The notes: a model not told the origin generated them from the sequence alone. Shown: positions 15,201 to 26,336, numbered from the stretch's first letter. The stretch is 64,000 bases of DNA from Erythrobasidium yunnanense (GCA_001600175.1 BCJC01000005.1:1964471-2028470), one strand, 5' to 3'. Made by a program: numbers and translations.

Positions 15201-18200
15201 ACTACTCGCGGAAGGTATACAAGAAGACCCATGAAACTAAGATCGTCAAGAAAGAAGCCATCATCTGTCAGCGAGAGAACCCCTTCTACATTGATACCGT
15301 ACGAGAGTTCAGAGATCGTCGATATACCTACAAGGGACTACACAAGAACTGGAAGAAGAACCTTGATAAAGCCAATGAAGGCGGATCAATTATCGAGATT
15401 GTGGAAGCAAAGAAGATGATTGTACTCTACGACTCACTTCAGCTGGCACACAAGTGTATTCTCAACTCCTTCTACGGATATGTGATGCGTAAAGGCGCGC
15501 GCTGGCACTCGATGGAAATGGCAGGAATCACCTGTCTCACGGGAGCTTCCATCATTCAAATGGCGAGAAAGCTAGTAGAGCAGATTGGCAGACCTCTGGA
15601 GTTGGACACAGACGGTATCTGGTGCATGCTGCCGTCTACCTTCCCGGACAACTTTTCGTTCAAGCTCAAGAATGGCAAGAAATTCGATATCAACTACCCA
15701 TGTACTATGCTCAACCACCTTGTCCATGCGGACTTTACGAACGATCAATATCATGAGCTAGTAGATAAAGAGAGGGGAACATACCAAGTCAAGAGCGAGA
15801 ATAGTATCTTCTTCGAGTTGGACGGACCCTACCGAGCAATGATCTTGCCGTCATCAAAGGAGGAGGACAAGCTGCTTAAGAAGCGATATGCGGTATTCAA
15901 CGAGGATGGAAGTTTGGCAGAATTGAAGGGATTCGAGGTGAAACGAAGAGGAGAACTGCAGCTCATCAAGATCTTCCAAACTCAGATCTTTGAGCAGTTC
16001 CTCCTAGGGACTACACTGCAAGAATGCTATGCCGAAGTCGCGCAAGTTGCAAACCAATGGCTTGATATCCTCTCTACCAAGGGCGCATCGCTCTCCGACG
16101 AAGAACTGGTCGACCTCATCGCCGAGAACAGAAGCATGTCAAGAACGCTTTCAGAGTATGCTGGCCAGAAGTCGACATCTATCAGCACAGCTAAGCGTCT
16201 TGCGGAGTTCTTGGGAGACAATATGGTCAAAGACAAAGGTCTTTCATGCCGATTTATCGTCTCAGCCAAGCCTATAGGTGCTCCAGTCACGGAGCGAGCT
16301 GTCCCAGTAGCGATTTTCTCAGCCGAACCAAGCATCAAGCGACATTTCCTGCGCAAATGGCTCAAAGATAATGGTCTCACCGAGTTCGAGTTACGCTCTG
16401 TTCTCGACTGGGACTACTACATTGAGCGTCTAGGCTCCGTGGTGCAGAAGTTGATTACGATCCCAGCTGCTATGCAAAAGGTCGCCAACCCAGTCCCGCG
16501 GATAAGACACCCAGATTGGCTGTTACGAAGGGTAGCCAACTTGGAAGACAAGTTCAAGCAGCATAAGCTTGAAGACATGTTCACCAAGATGCGAGCGAGA
16601 GCGCCGCTTAAGCCAATCCAGCCAGTAGAGGAGGATAGTGAGATGCTCGAGGACGAGAGTCAGGCAGTAATAGAGACAGTGAAGGAGGCTCCTGTCAAGA
16701 AGGTCAAGCTTCAGCCAGATATCAATGTCGACTATCCCGGCTGGCTGGCATTCCAGAAGAAGCTATGGCGTAAGCGGCGTGAGGAGAGGAGGGCATCCGC
16801 TTCGACTGGTATCAGCCGACAAGCGGGAAACCTCGGTGTCATGTTCAGCAAACAAACAATCAGTCTGGCTTCCCATACTTGGGAGATCATTCAGATCTCT
16901 GATTGGCCAAATGGCCGACCAGGCGAGTTCAAGCTCTGGCTCCTCATTCGAGACTCTCTCCAAGCGGTCAAACTTCGTATACCAAGAACTTTCTACCTCA
17001 ACTTCACCAAGCTTGACGATGTTGAACAGCTCTTCCCGAGATTTTGCCAATTGTAGGTCAACTTGATGAGTTGAAGATGGCTAGCGAAATGCTAATATCA
17101 TTCCTTGTCAGCGAAATGGTCAATCGAACTTTGCCTCGCGGCCAGAAGGCAGCCCATCTCATTTCCTGCACTACAGACGAGGTGTCCTACCGCGAAAACG
17201 AAGCCTCAATGTCTATGCTCATGAACCATCCCGATGTAGATGGCGTATACGAGACTCAGGTGCCACACATCCTTCGAGCTTTGACGAAGCTTGGCAACAA
17301 ATGCAATCCAGATACTCGGTCTGGCGTTTCTCTCAGTCGCGGTCTGGATCAAGGGTTCCACCTCCACGAGCTCGCTACCCCGACTGCTATGCTGAACAAG
17401 CGGAGATATCTTGACGGTGGCCGGAACTTGAAGTATGGCTATCTCTACCACAGTAATCAAGACAGCCGGCATCTGCTCTGCTTAGTGCTGCCTTCTGGCG
17501 AAGCAAGAATGCACGTCGTCGATAAAGGGCGCAATCGCGAAGTCACCAATATGGAGAAGTATTACCAAGAAGCCAAAGCTGCCTTAGACACGCGGAGAAA
17601 GATGGAGAGTCGAGGCAAGCTGCCTCCCAGCTTGTTTGATTACCCCGAGCAGATCAAGATTGAAGTTATGTACCACGCTGAAGTGGAAGCAGTTTATCGA
17701 CATCTATCGAAGGAGCTCAATACACTGCATACTCGTCGACAAGGCCCGACGATCCTAACTATCTGCTCGGCTCGAGCACGATCTTTCTACGAAGCGTCTA
17801 TACCGAATCTGCAGCACTTCCCTGTGGTCATGGAGCCTTCGAGCAAAGTCGACAACACCTATCCTACCCGTCTGATGTGGCAGACACCGGCAGCGCGACG
17901 TATGATACAGCATTATCTGCGCATAGGTACCTGGATGAATGAGAAGCTAGAAATCGCTCACCGAGCAGATGTGCCAATGTAAGCATGTCAGGCGATCTTG
18001 AGCGGCAGCAAGCTAACATATTTCGACAGCGGAAATCTCGAAGCCGATGCACCCATCTTTCTGGCCGACATCGATTATGCTCGCAGACTGTCCAAGGCAG
18101 ACATCCTTCTGTGGTGGTCAGACATGCCTCGTCCTGATCTAGGCGGAAGACAGCAGGATGCCAACTCTCAGGGTCTGTCAGACGAACCTGTAAACCCTGA

Positions 18201-19838
18201 AATAGTTCGGTCAGGCGCCTACACGAATGCATGTGTGGAGGTATCTATCCGCGATCTTGCTATAGATGCAGTCATGCAGTCTGCTCTGGTCTACGAGCTG
18301 GAAGGGTCAGAAGCAGGCAAATCGATCGGTTTCTCAGAGACATCGCACAACTTGGATGAGTATGCCAAAGGAACAGCTCATGCTGCTGTCATTCTCGGCG
18401 ACTCAATCCTGCCAACCCAAATCTTCAGCATCATCAAGGCTATGGTCAAGACATGGTGGTCAGAAGACAGCAAGGGTGATGGAGCGCATGCTCGTCGCCT
18501 GATGGACCACTTCTGGAGATGGGTCACTTCGCCATCTTCTGCTTTGTACGATCCAGCTTTGCAGAAGTTCATACACGGCTTGATGCGCAAGACGTTTTCT
18601 CAGCTGCTGGCCGAACTGCGAAGACTTGGCTCGGACATCATATACGCGGACTTCAATCGTATCATGCTCGCCACCTCAAAGCCGTCACCTGGTGCAGCTT
18701 ACGCCTACGCGAATTACGTCGTTTCCTCCCTTACCTCCCGTGAACTCTTCAAATTTATCAACCTCCGCATCATCGACTTCTGGTCCCTCTTCATCCAGAT
18801 GGACTCCTCGAACTTTGCTGGTATGATCTGCAAAGATCCTCTCAATGAGGATGACATGCAAAAGCCAAACTCTGGCAAGACCGAGATGAACTGGCTCATT
18901 CAAGCACTGCTTCCGCCAGCAGTACAGCCACAGTTCGAGTACATAGTCGGCAAGTTTATAGGCGGTCTTCGGGAAAATAAGCTCAAGATGAGCGATTCGA
19001 GGACGCCTCTGCGGATTCTGTCGAATGCTAGCCAAACACAGCCCGACTTACAGAAGAAGGCAGAGCATGATGCAGCCAAAGCTTTCATTCAGACCGATAT
19101 GACTCGCCTGATCCTGAAAGCCGTAGACTACCTCAAGAAGGGCTATTCTGACTCGATCGTGTCAGACGACGAGAATCTCAGAATGGCATACCAGTTCCCA
19201 CAATTCCCTGGATCTACGCTCACGACGCAAAAAGTCGTGCTGGAATTTGTCAAAGCAGTGTGCGCTGTGCTGGCGCTAGCTAAGGAGCTTGCACCTGAAG
19301 TAGCGGTCCTTCGGAAGAATGTCTTGGACTTAGTGGGATCCAGAGAGGTATGTCTTCACCGCTACTGTCTTAAGCCAGCTGTGCTAATCAGAATCTGCAG
19401 TTTGCTGTGGAAGCTGCTTTCAAGTCGCCTAGCGCATCTTTCAAGATTGCGACAGTCTGTTCGCACTGTCAACTCGCTCGAGACCTCGATCTCTGCAAGG
19501 ACGTAGACTTACTTCTCAACGTGCAAGCAACAGCCGATAGCATATGGCCTTGTCCGGCCTGCAAGCACTCGCTCGATAAATCGGTCGTAGAAGGCAAACT
19601 CATCGTCATGATGCAGCGAAGCATGGCGAGCAATGCTTTGCAAGATTTACGCTGTCAGCGTTGCAACGCTATCAAGGCAACCAGTCTTTCACAGCTTTGC
19701 GACTGTTCTGGTGCCTACAAGCTAGAAAAGACAGTAGCGGATCACTGGAAGAAGATCAGAACAGTTAGGGAAGTCGCCGCCTATTACCATCTTGAAATGG
19801 CTATGGAGTTTGCAGATGATTGCCTGCGCTTCGTCTAA
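12242..19838 (+). CDS. POL2: DNA polymerase epsilon catalytic subunit
   Basis: A family-B polymerase of about 2,200 aa in a dozen exons; it copies the leading strand in the nucleus. An Arg/Gly-rich N-tail precedes [20 protein letters not shown]. The 3'-5' exonuclease has Exo I ([13 protein letters not shown]), Exo II ([15 protein letters not shown]) and Exo III ([17 protein letters not shown]). Polymerase motifs are A ([13 protein letters not shown]), B ([20 protein letters not shown]) and C ([10 protein letters not shown]). The C-terminal half is the inactive polymerase-like part, ending in Cys pairs [29 protein letters not shown] and CDCSG, which match the CysA/CysB modules that bind zinc and the B subunit. 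One intron (13041-13105) is GC-AG. The intron at 17053-17111 and that at 14680-14734 were placed by frame and the Pol epsilon pattern. All catalytic acids are present. Confidence 0.97.
13041..13105 (+). other. GC-AG intron in POL2
   Basis: The exon ends ...KEDLKL with donor GCAAGC rather than GT, and the acceptor is gactacag before [11 protein letters not shown]. Both sides are phase 0 and rebuild the conserved Pol epsilon N-terminal sequence, so the non-GT donor is well supported. Confidence 0.8.
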
Positions 19839-19934
19839 GTTTGTTGTTCGTGTTCATCATATCTGATTTAGTTTGGCAGTCTATTGCTTGTTGTGTCACC
19901 ACATGTTTATAGTACAGGTAGCATAGTTGTTTCT

Positions 19935-22215
19935 CTACAGTAAGACCAGATCATCGTCGTCATCATCATCTAGCAATATCGCCCCGGTGGCATCCGTCTT
20001 GACCTTCTTCGAACTTGGCGCATCCAGCTCGGCATTCGATGCTGTTCTCTTGCGGCCCACGGCTTGATCGATCTTTGCTTGTTGGAGACTTGCTTCTGGC
20101 TTCTTCGGCTGTTCCGGTACGCTTGGCGCAATGCCAGTGATAGCATAGCTTTTGCCTTCCGCGGTCTTTTCGGTCAGGCTAGCGAAGCTTGTTTCAGCTT
20201 ATGTACCTTACATCGTCTGCAGCTGCCATACCTGGATAATATGAAGATGATGGGCATCTTGAGGCCATCCTCGTCTGTGACTTGCAGGTGCATGCCGGCG
20301 TTCAAGCCGAGTTCTTCGAACGTCTTTTCCAGGTTGTCCTCAAAGTCGGGGTCGTATAATATCTTGCTTCCTTCGCTAATGCTCATATCCCAATCTGCAC
20401 TAAGCCACTCCTTCAGGACTTCCTCCACCAAAGTGCCTAGAGTGAAGAATGCCGTATCGACTTTGAGCAGGACGTAGGGAGTTCTGCATGTCGTGCATGC
20501 GGGGCTCGGCTTTACGCATGCAGTACTGTTGAGTGCTCTGTCTGGCGTTCTGCCGAACCATACGGACTTTGCAGCTGTCCAGTTCCGTCTCAAAGCTTGC
20601 AGAGCTTGCATGATGATGGCTCCGGCGATGATAGCGTTCGTAGTAGCGATAGCAGGGATGATGTTGCCGGCCATTTGTTTGACATCGAAGCGTGTCTTGA
20701 GAGGGATTGAAAACACAGACGCCCGTAGGTTGGCTGCTGAAGTTGCGAAGTCGAGGGCATCGTCATCGTCCTTGTCCCAGTCCATAGGCTGCTGTTGGTC
20801 GGCCAATGCTCGAGTTGCTAGTCGCGATAGACTGCGATAGTTTCGTTAGCACTACATCCTTGTTCTGCAGACTTCTACAAGGCTTACCTATCGATGAAGA
20901 GGTCGAAAGAGTCCTTTGTGCTGAGCGCTCTTTGATCCTTGATACCAGTCTGTGTACTAGCTCCCTCGGATGAAGAAGGTGCTTGCTCGAGAGCGTCGTA
21001 ATCCAGCGGTATAGGCTTTGTTCTGTGCTTCCACATCTCCTCCATGCTCAACAGTCGTTCAATATCTTGCTTGAAGACCTGTATGGACGATCAGTACTCA
21101 TTTTCAATACTTATCGAGGTGCTAGGCCTACCTTCTCGGCGATGCGGCGGTGAAACCCTTCGGCACCCAAAGATTGTCTGAGAGACTTCATGGCGAGAGC
21201 TTCCTTGCGCAGGTTATCGATCTCATCGGCTGAAGAGACTTCCGTCGTCAACGCGCACGCCATGCTCCAGATTAGGTTGCAGACTCACGATTCTCGCCAG
21301 CTTGAGCAGCCTTGTCCAGCTCTAGCGAATCCTGCTCATCGTCGACGCCGAAGAGAGCTCTGTTATAGACGACTTTAGCACTCAGTCCATGTAGCTTCGA
21401 CTCGCGCTGGTCCTGACTAACGGGAAGAGATAGCTTTTCGCCCAGACTATGCAATGGATGGGCGTGCTAGGCGTGCTGCGAATTGTGCATACAGGGAAGC
21501 CTTTCGGTGTCTCTTTCGGTTGACAATCGTAGCATTCGGTAATGTCCTGGAAGACGGAATTCAGATCAGCTTGTAAACGCTTTGAAGTCAAGTATCGCAA
21601 TACCTTCTTGATGGGCTGAACTTGACCAATGAAGCCAGCTGTTCCACTTTCGATGAGCGGTATATCTGCAGCTAGACACATCTTGTTGACATGTCTCCGC
21701 GCGTCTGCGACAAGCTGTCAGCATCCGGCTTCCCCGACAGAGCTGATTTGGGACTGACCCAGGTTATCCAATGCATTCGTTACCAAATCAAAGCTCTTGA
21801 ACCACTCTACATCGTATTGTGGCTCCTTGATGTTGCCATGGATGGCTTCGATATGCACATTCGGATTGAACTTGCTGGCCGTCTCTTTGGCTACGAGCGC
21901 TTTCGGACGCTTTACGTGTTGTTTCTGAAAGAGAAACTGTCTATTGAGGTTGGAGAGATCTATCGTGTCGAGATCAATCTGGATTCGACGAGGTTGTCGC
22001 GCGTTTCGCGTATGATCAGCAACGAGCCAGATCTAAGAAGGGGAGCTGTAACGAACGATGGTGATGTTACCAAATCCGACTTGAACGAGATTCTTGAGCA
22101 GTTCGCAGCCGATACCGCCAGCTCCCACGCAGAGCAGGCGACAGTCCTGGACTTTTCCGAAGAGCTCTGGGCCCAGAATGGCTTTTGCATAGTTGTAGCG
22201 AGCTTTCGAAGTCAT
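19935..22215 (-). CDS. UBA2: SUMO-activating enzyme E1 catalytic subunit Uba2
   Basis: Multi-exon gene. Exon 1 starts [20 protein letters not shown] and holds the nucleotide-binding [15 protein letters not shown]; the next exon gives [17 protein letters not shown]. The catalytic Cys segment is [20 protein letters not shown], preceded by CYDCQPKE of the zinc site. The later exon has [19 protein letters not shown], a further CxxC (ACTTCRTPY) and the ubiquitin-like fold ([14 protein letters not shown]...). The last exon (19935-20178) is basic, with GRKRTASN, and ends in a run of seven Asp between ILL and LVLL. With Aos1, this enzyme adenylates SUMO and passes it to Ubc9. It converges with POL2 (about 96 bp apart). 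The intron 20179-20231 was chosen because it alone keeps phase. Confidence 0.95.
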
Positions 22216-22888
22216 AATGGTAGAAATGTGAAGACAAGAACCGGATATCAGTCCAAGGTGGGTGGTCGTTTCTTTCCTTTGCGCGAACTCGATGAAAGCC
22301 GAAGTCGCAAGCAAATACAAGAAGACCGCCTCTGCTAGATGTCTCTTACGCTCATAGACCATCTACAACCAGGTCATCCCACTGGCGACATCATCTCTGA
22401 CAGCTTGTATCACGACTCTCAACATTCTCCAGCACTCCCGTCATACCTCATCGAGCTTCCAGGCTGCAAACCAACAGAGTCGACTGACGCATCTCCTCAT
22501 AGCAGTGTGCTCCAGTCACATATGACCTGCTGCTCGAGATGAAGAGGCTCGTTTTAAGGCTCCCACCGGGATGCACATCACCAGCGGAATGGACAATGAC
22601 GCACGGAATGGCCCATCAATGCTTTTGCAAGGGCAACTCACTTTCCCTTATTCTCCCCTTGTCGAATATGATGTGCAGCTGCCAGCGTTTCGAACATGCC
22701 GAGCACCACTCTCACACGCTCTCTCGCTTTCTTTCACTCTTAACGCTAAATCGGTCAGTTGTCATTCAACACACACTCTTGCCTAGCAAGCAAAACCTAC
22801 CGCGGATCCTCTGTACGTGATGCACGGCATCTGCTGGGTGTCGAACGCTGAGTAGCAGTCGGTACTCTCTTCGAAGACACACATCGGC
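22216..22888. other. intergenic region upstream of UBA2 and Cys-rich copy 1
   Basis: Divergent upstream region of 673 bp. An ATG-started frame at 22339-22542 (+, 67 aa) is open but resembles nothing and has no clear continuation, so I leave it uncalled. No repeat or RNA gene seen. Confidence 0.35.
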
Positions 22889-23149
22889 ATGCCAGGCTCG
22901 TGTAACCACCATGGCACATACTGGGAGCACGGCTACATGTATGGCTGTACCCACTGCAACCTCATGGGCCGTTTCAACGAGTGCAGTCACGTCGGAACCA
23001 GAGACTATCGACCCTATACTGCAACACAATGCGTTTCCACTTGCAGCTCCTGTGGTGAACGTAGAGCCTGGTACCACATTCTGGTCGAGCGTACTTCGAT
23101 GCCAGCACCGGCCGAAACGCCAGTGCATGCACATTGTGTGGCTACGTAA
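22889..23149 (+). CDS. small Cys/His-rich protein, tandem family copy 1
   Basis: An 86-aa frame starting MPGSCNHHGT. It shares exact spacing with copy 2: C5-x-H7, then C20-x2-C23, G27-R28, C32-x-H34-V-G-T, followed by C48-x3-C52-x2-C55-G. This CxxC...CxH pattern looks like a zinc-binding module. No signal peptide or membrane helix is visible, so it is probably intracellular. After residue about 63 the frame runs into a tail unlike the other copies, while an adjacent frame carries a matching ACTLCGYVMHT end with a stop at 23158-23160. Either a short intron or a shift separates the modules. I do not recognise the family; annotation as a gene rests on conservation between the copies. Confidence 0.6.
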   Translation: MPGSCNHHGTYWEHGYMYGCTHCNLMGRFNECSHVGTRDYRPYTATQCVSTCSSCGERRAWYHILVERTSMPAPAETPVHAHCVAT

Positions 23150-23267
23150 TGCACACGTAAGCTCGATGCTTACGTAAAAAGGAGGTCACGGAGCGTCCTC
23201 ATCCCAGCATCATCTCCCTCTCCTACGCACCCCATACCGAATTCCCCATCTCCATCACCTTACGTTG

Positions 23268-23680
23268 TCAGCTTTGTGTCTCCGAGTAGGCTTCCACTTC
23301 CTCTTGATCATGCGCACTCCTGGAATCTTGAATGATCACCTGTCCAATTCAGCTCGCATCCGTTCTCCATTCGTCTACGGCACGCTTACGTACTGCAGAA
23401 GCTGAATCTGTGACTCTGGAGGCGTGCCTTTGCTTCCCGTCTGCTTAGCCGGAACCACGCACGAGGCTTCAAATCTATGCACACTCCTCCAACGATCTCC
23501 CCTTGTCTCTTCCTCTAGTCTTTCTCCCTTCGAAAGCTGCAGCACTCCCACGTAGCGTGCGACAACAGTCGCTCTCTCGATCCTAGCATCTGCTGCTCTC
23601 ACACTCTCGTCGGAGCTCACCAATCCGATAATCAAGTGCCAAAACTCATATCTCCAGGAGATCAAGCTGCTCCTTGGCAA
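23268..23680 (-). CDS. hypothetical protein between Cys-rich copies, 5' end unresolved
   Basis: On the minus strand, exon 23390 up to about 23680 (from WRYEFWHLIIGLVSSDES on) joins in phase 0 to exon 23268-23339 (VIIQDSRSAHDQEEVEAYSE...) through a 50-nt intron with GTAAGC donor, a GCTGAAT branch-like site and GACAG acceptor. The frame has a balanced, globular composition (RFEASCVVPAKQTG, PPESQIQLLQY), and the acidic C-terminus ends shortly after. No ATG is found at the 5' side in this frame, so an upstream exon must exist, perhaps overlapping copy 2 on the other strand. No family recognised. The in-phase splice with a sensible C-terminus is the main reason to call it. Confidence 0.42.
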
Positions 23681-23752
23681 ACGGTGCGTGTGCTCACGGT
23701 CCTCCCTTCATCCTGCTGACGGATATGCGAGATATCCCCAGTCTCATCCGAC

Positions 23753-24013
23753 ATGCCTGGCCACTGCAACCATGCTGGAACAACGGGCCGGCTCGGATCT
23801 ACCTGGGGGTGCACCCACTGCAAGTCAAGAGGTCGGGATGTCCACTGCAGTCACGTTGGAACCTCTCAATGGCTTGGTCGGTTCTGGAACTGTGAAGAGT
23901 GTCGAAGGTGGCGCCAGGTTTCCAGATCCCAATGCACCCACATTGGAACCCGTCGTCCTACGGGTAGTAACGATGCCTACTGCGATTCTGCCTGTCAGGA
24001 CTGCGACATATAA
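23753..24013 (+). CDS. small Cys/His-rich protein, tandem family copy 2
   Basis: An 86-aa frame starting MPGHCNHAGT. It has the family module twice: W18-x-C20-x2-C23...C32-x-H34-V-G-T and again W45-x-C47-x2-C50...C61-x-H63-I-G-T, then C77-x3-C81-x2-C84. The internal repeat suggests duplication of a zinc-binding unit. The reading frame ends at CQDCDI, but the same frame continues downstream to 24121 with ERFSHH and a final THACLYCGNVYSV that matches the last CxxC module of the other copies. The stop codon thus lies inside the conserved architecture. The product is either a shorter version or the copy has lost its tail. No signal peptide; family unknown. Confidence 0.6.
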   Translation: MPGHCNHAGTTGRLGSTWGCTHCKSRGRDVHCSHVGTSQWLGRFWNCEECRRWRQVSRSQCTHIGTRRPTGSNDAYCDSACQDCDI

Positions 24014-24551
24014 GAGCGTTTCAGCCATCACAACATGGCAAACTTTGGGCCTGTGACGACTCGCACAGATGGAGTCCGAACACATGCGTGCCTGTATTGC
24101 GGTAACGTTTATTCTGTATGATACAGGGTAAGTAACTACGCCAGATCATCGATGCCGATATGCTGTGACCCTGAAAGACTCGCCCTCTTCGTAAACTGTC
24201 ACCGTTTGCAAGCTATATAACAGCTCGCACTCCTCCACATTCGAACCGCTATCTTACACTCGCAAACATTGATGGTCAACTCGATGCATGCCGTCCGCTC
24301 GTAACCTGCAGTCCGTCCCCATCACCGTCCCAAACCTTTCATTCCCCACACTACCTTTTTCAACAGCTACCGTTGTCCTTCATTTGCAGCACCTACTCCC
24401 TCGCTCAAAACCAGCGAGCCTTGGGCACCTCTCTTTGCTTCCTGCTATATCAGAACTTGGCTTCAGACCTCTATCGCTGCTCAATATCCCCCAAGTATCA
24501 GCAAGTTCAGAGTCCACAGTACGTTGTCGTTGCCATTCCGTCTGCTTGGCC
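24014..24551. other. intergenic region between Cys-rich copies 2 and 3
   Basis: The first 108 bases continue the copy 2 frame after its stop, with the conserved terminal CxxC. A TATATAA sequence at 24214-24220 could be a TATA box for copy 3. Otherwise CT-rich and without a gene. Confidence 0.35.
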
Positions 24552-24584
24552 ATGACTAACTCCTTGACCGAGCAGTCCATCATC

Positions 24585-24863
24585 ATGGCCAAAACATGCT
24601 GCGAGAATCCATCTCAAGTTCAGACTGGCCGCAACTGGGTCTGCAGCAACTGTAAGAGAGGCGGACGCGTCTCTCGAGAGAATTGCAATCATCTCAGGAA
24701 TGGATCATGCTCATACCAGCGAAGCGAAGACGGCTGCCTCCGATCTTGCCGCGACTGCGGTATACTCGACACCATGTACCATCGCTACGATGGACAGCGA
24801 CAAGATAAAAGGGGACTGTATTTCCGCTGCACTCGATGCCGCTATCGTCAGGATATTCCTTAA
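24585..24863 (+). CDS. small Cys/His-rich protein, tandem family copy 3
   Basis: A 92-aa protein starting MAKTCCENPS; an in-frame ATG at 24552 would add 11 residues. This copy carries the whole architecture in one frame: C5, W18-x-C20-x2-C23, G27-R28, C34-x-H36, C51-x3-C55-x2-C58-G, a YHR segment, then C-x2-C near the end (FRCTRCRYRQ). It is therefore the best reference for the family. Its basic, Arg-rich character plus many Cys/His suggests a zinc-stabilised nucleic-acid- or protein-binding role, but that is inference. No signal peptide or transmembrane helix. About 170 bp downstream lies the Dsc4-like gene on the same strand. Confidence 0.65.
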   Translation: MAKTCCENPSQVQTGRNWVCSNCKRGGRVSRENCNHLRNGSCSYQRSEDGCLRSCRDCGILDTMYHRYDGQRQDKRGLYFRCTRCRYRQDIP

Positions 24864-25034
24864 GCAGATCAATGCGTCTGCTCACAAAAGTGCCCATTCG
24901 GCACATTCATCTTCGTCTCCAGCCAATCTCGTCTGTGTTAGCTTTTCTGTCCTCGTCTGAATCCCGTGCCCTCTCAAAGCGCGACGCGCTGCATTGCCCT
25001 TGCCTCTTTGCCGACATATCGGATTCAAAATGCA

Positions 25035-25994
25035 ATGATACAACGCGTGCAGCTACTATCGCTGCTCAGCTATCTTGGACAAGTTACGTACGCCGGCTTT
25101 GTTGTCCAATACATGCTCGATGCAAACCTCCTCGCGCTGGGCATCAAGTGCATCTGTAGGTGCCGCGTTTCCAGCGCAGAGTAACTGAACTGATTATTTG
25201 ACATGCTCACAGCACAACTACAGTTCTCTGCTCCTAAAACGCATCACCCAGACCGGTCTCTGCGTTTCCACATCTCGGCCTGCGCTTTCGTCAATGTATT
25301 CTCGCTTCTCTACCACCTCATAATCCCTCTACAGCGCTATCCAAGAGGCATAGTCATCGACTTCATAGGCCAGGGTAAGCGTACAACTCTTTCGCAAATC
25401 GGGAAGCACCGCTCACGAAGGTCTCGTTTAGGCTACCTGCCAAATCGCTTTCAGCTCCTGCTTCTGGACATATGCATAGCTGCTCTTCAAGCTCTTAGTC
25501 TCATACTCGCCTTCGAGGTTGGCCACTTCGGCGACGAGGCAGACCTCGACGACGGAAGCGACATCTTCGATGAAGACGAAGAGGAGGGCGGCGCAGCTGG
25601 AGATGAGCAAGCAGTCGACAATGAAGACTCTGCGGCAGGATGTAAGCATGCTTACTGCACACTGGCCCAAACACTCAATCTAACATTGTATGCTGCAGCA
25701 CGCGACAAGGCTAGCATACGAGACAAACCTCTCTTCGACCTCCGCTTCCGACCTACTCTTCATCGCATAATCCACGACAAGCCAGTCACAGCTTCCACCG
25801 GCGATGGAACGTCTGCATCAGATGCAAATGCAGCATCTCGGACTCGCTTACGCTTGATGCGAGCGCGTATACGAGCACGAGCAAGACAGACAGGCAGTAG
25901 ACCGCAAGCTGGTAGTCAGGAAGATCGTGGAGATGAGGGTTCAGACGAAGAACGCGAGATTGGCAATGCTCCTTCAGCCCGAGTCGATCGGTGA
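25035..25994 (+). CDS. DUF1746 membrane protein, Dsc4-like E3 ligase complex subunit
   Basis: Exons start MIQRVQLLSLLSYLGQVTYA at 25035; the longer open frame upstream begins at a non-ATG codon. After a GTAGGT intron comes LQFSAPKTHHPD, a helix (ISACAFVNVFSLLYHLIIP) and RGIVIDFIGQG, the signature block of DUF1746, followed by YLPNRFQLLLLDICIAALQA. Two further introns (near 25377 and 25642) have good borders, but their lengths keep the frame open, so retention cannot be excluded. An acidic loop (DIFDEDEEEGG) and an Arg-rich C-terminal tail follow. In fission yeast Dsc4, a DUF1746 protein, is part of the Golgi Dsc ubiquitin-ligase complex that drives SREBP cleavage. Three membrane helices fit. 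The family call is by motif memory only. Confidence 0.7.
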
Positions 25995-26336
25995 ACTGCT
26001 GCTACCACCTTGGTGTTCCTCCCTGTACAGTAGATGTACAATCCTTGTACAACAGACTGCCTTCCTTCACTACTCCTGCAGGTCTGGCGCTTCTATCGAA
26101 GTGCGACCGATTGGAGGATGATCCGCTTAAGGAGATTTGAAGGACTACTCGAACACTAACAGCATGTCTTGGCTGTTCTATGCTTCACGGCGGGCTGGCT
26201 GATCGCATCAGGCCAGAGCGAATATCTCGTAGCATTCTGGACAAGGGAGAGGCCGGAAGTCCGATGCATCTGCTCGAGGTAGCTCGATGCCTGTGGTAAG
26301 ACATAGAGTGAAGCTTGATGCTTGTAGCTACGGATT
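25995..26336. other. convergent intergenic region
   Basis: 342 bp between the ends of the Dsc4-like and the NDUFAF8-like genes. No open frame of note; presumably both 3' ends. Confidence 0.4.

Noticed and set aside
19936-19975. ATC/GTC trinucleotide run taken as a microsatellite
   Set aside because: It is the coding sequence for the Asp run at the Uba2 C-terminus.
22766-23134. 122-codon minus frame opposite Cys-rich copy 1
   Set aside because: It mirrors the conserved + strand frame and has no better start or splice evidence.
24233-24252. TTCGAACC sequence, like a reversed tRNA B box
   Set aside because: No matching A box or cloverleaf could be formed around it.
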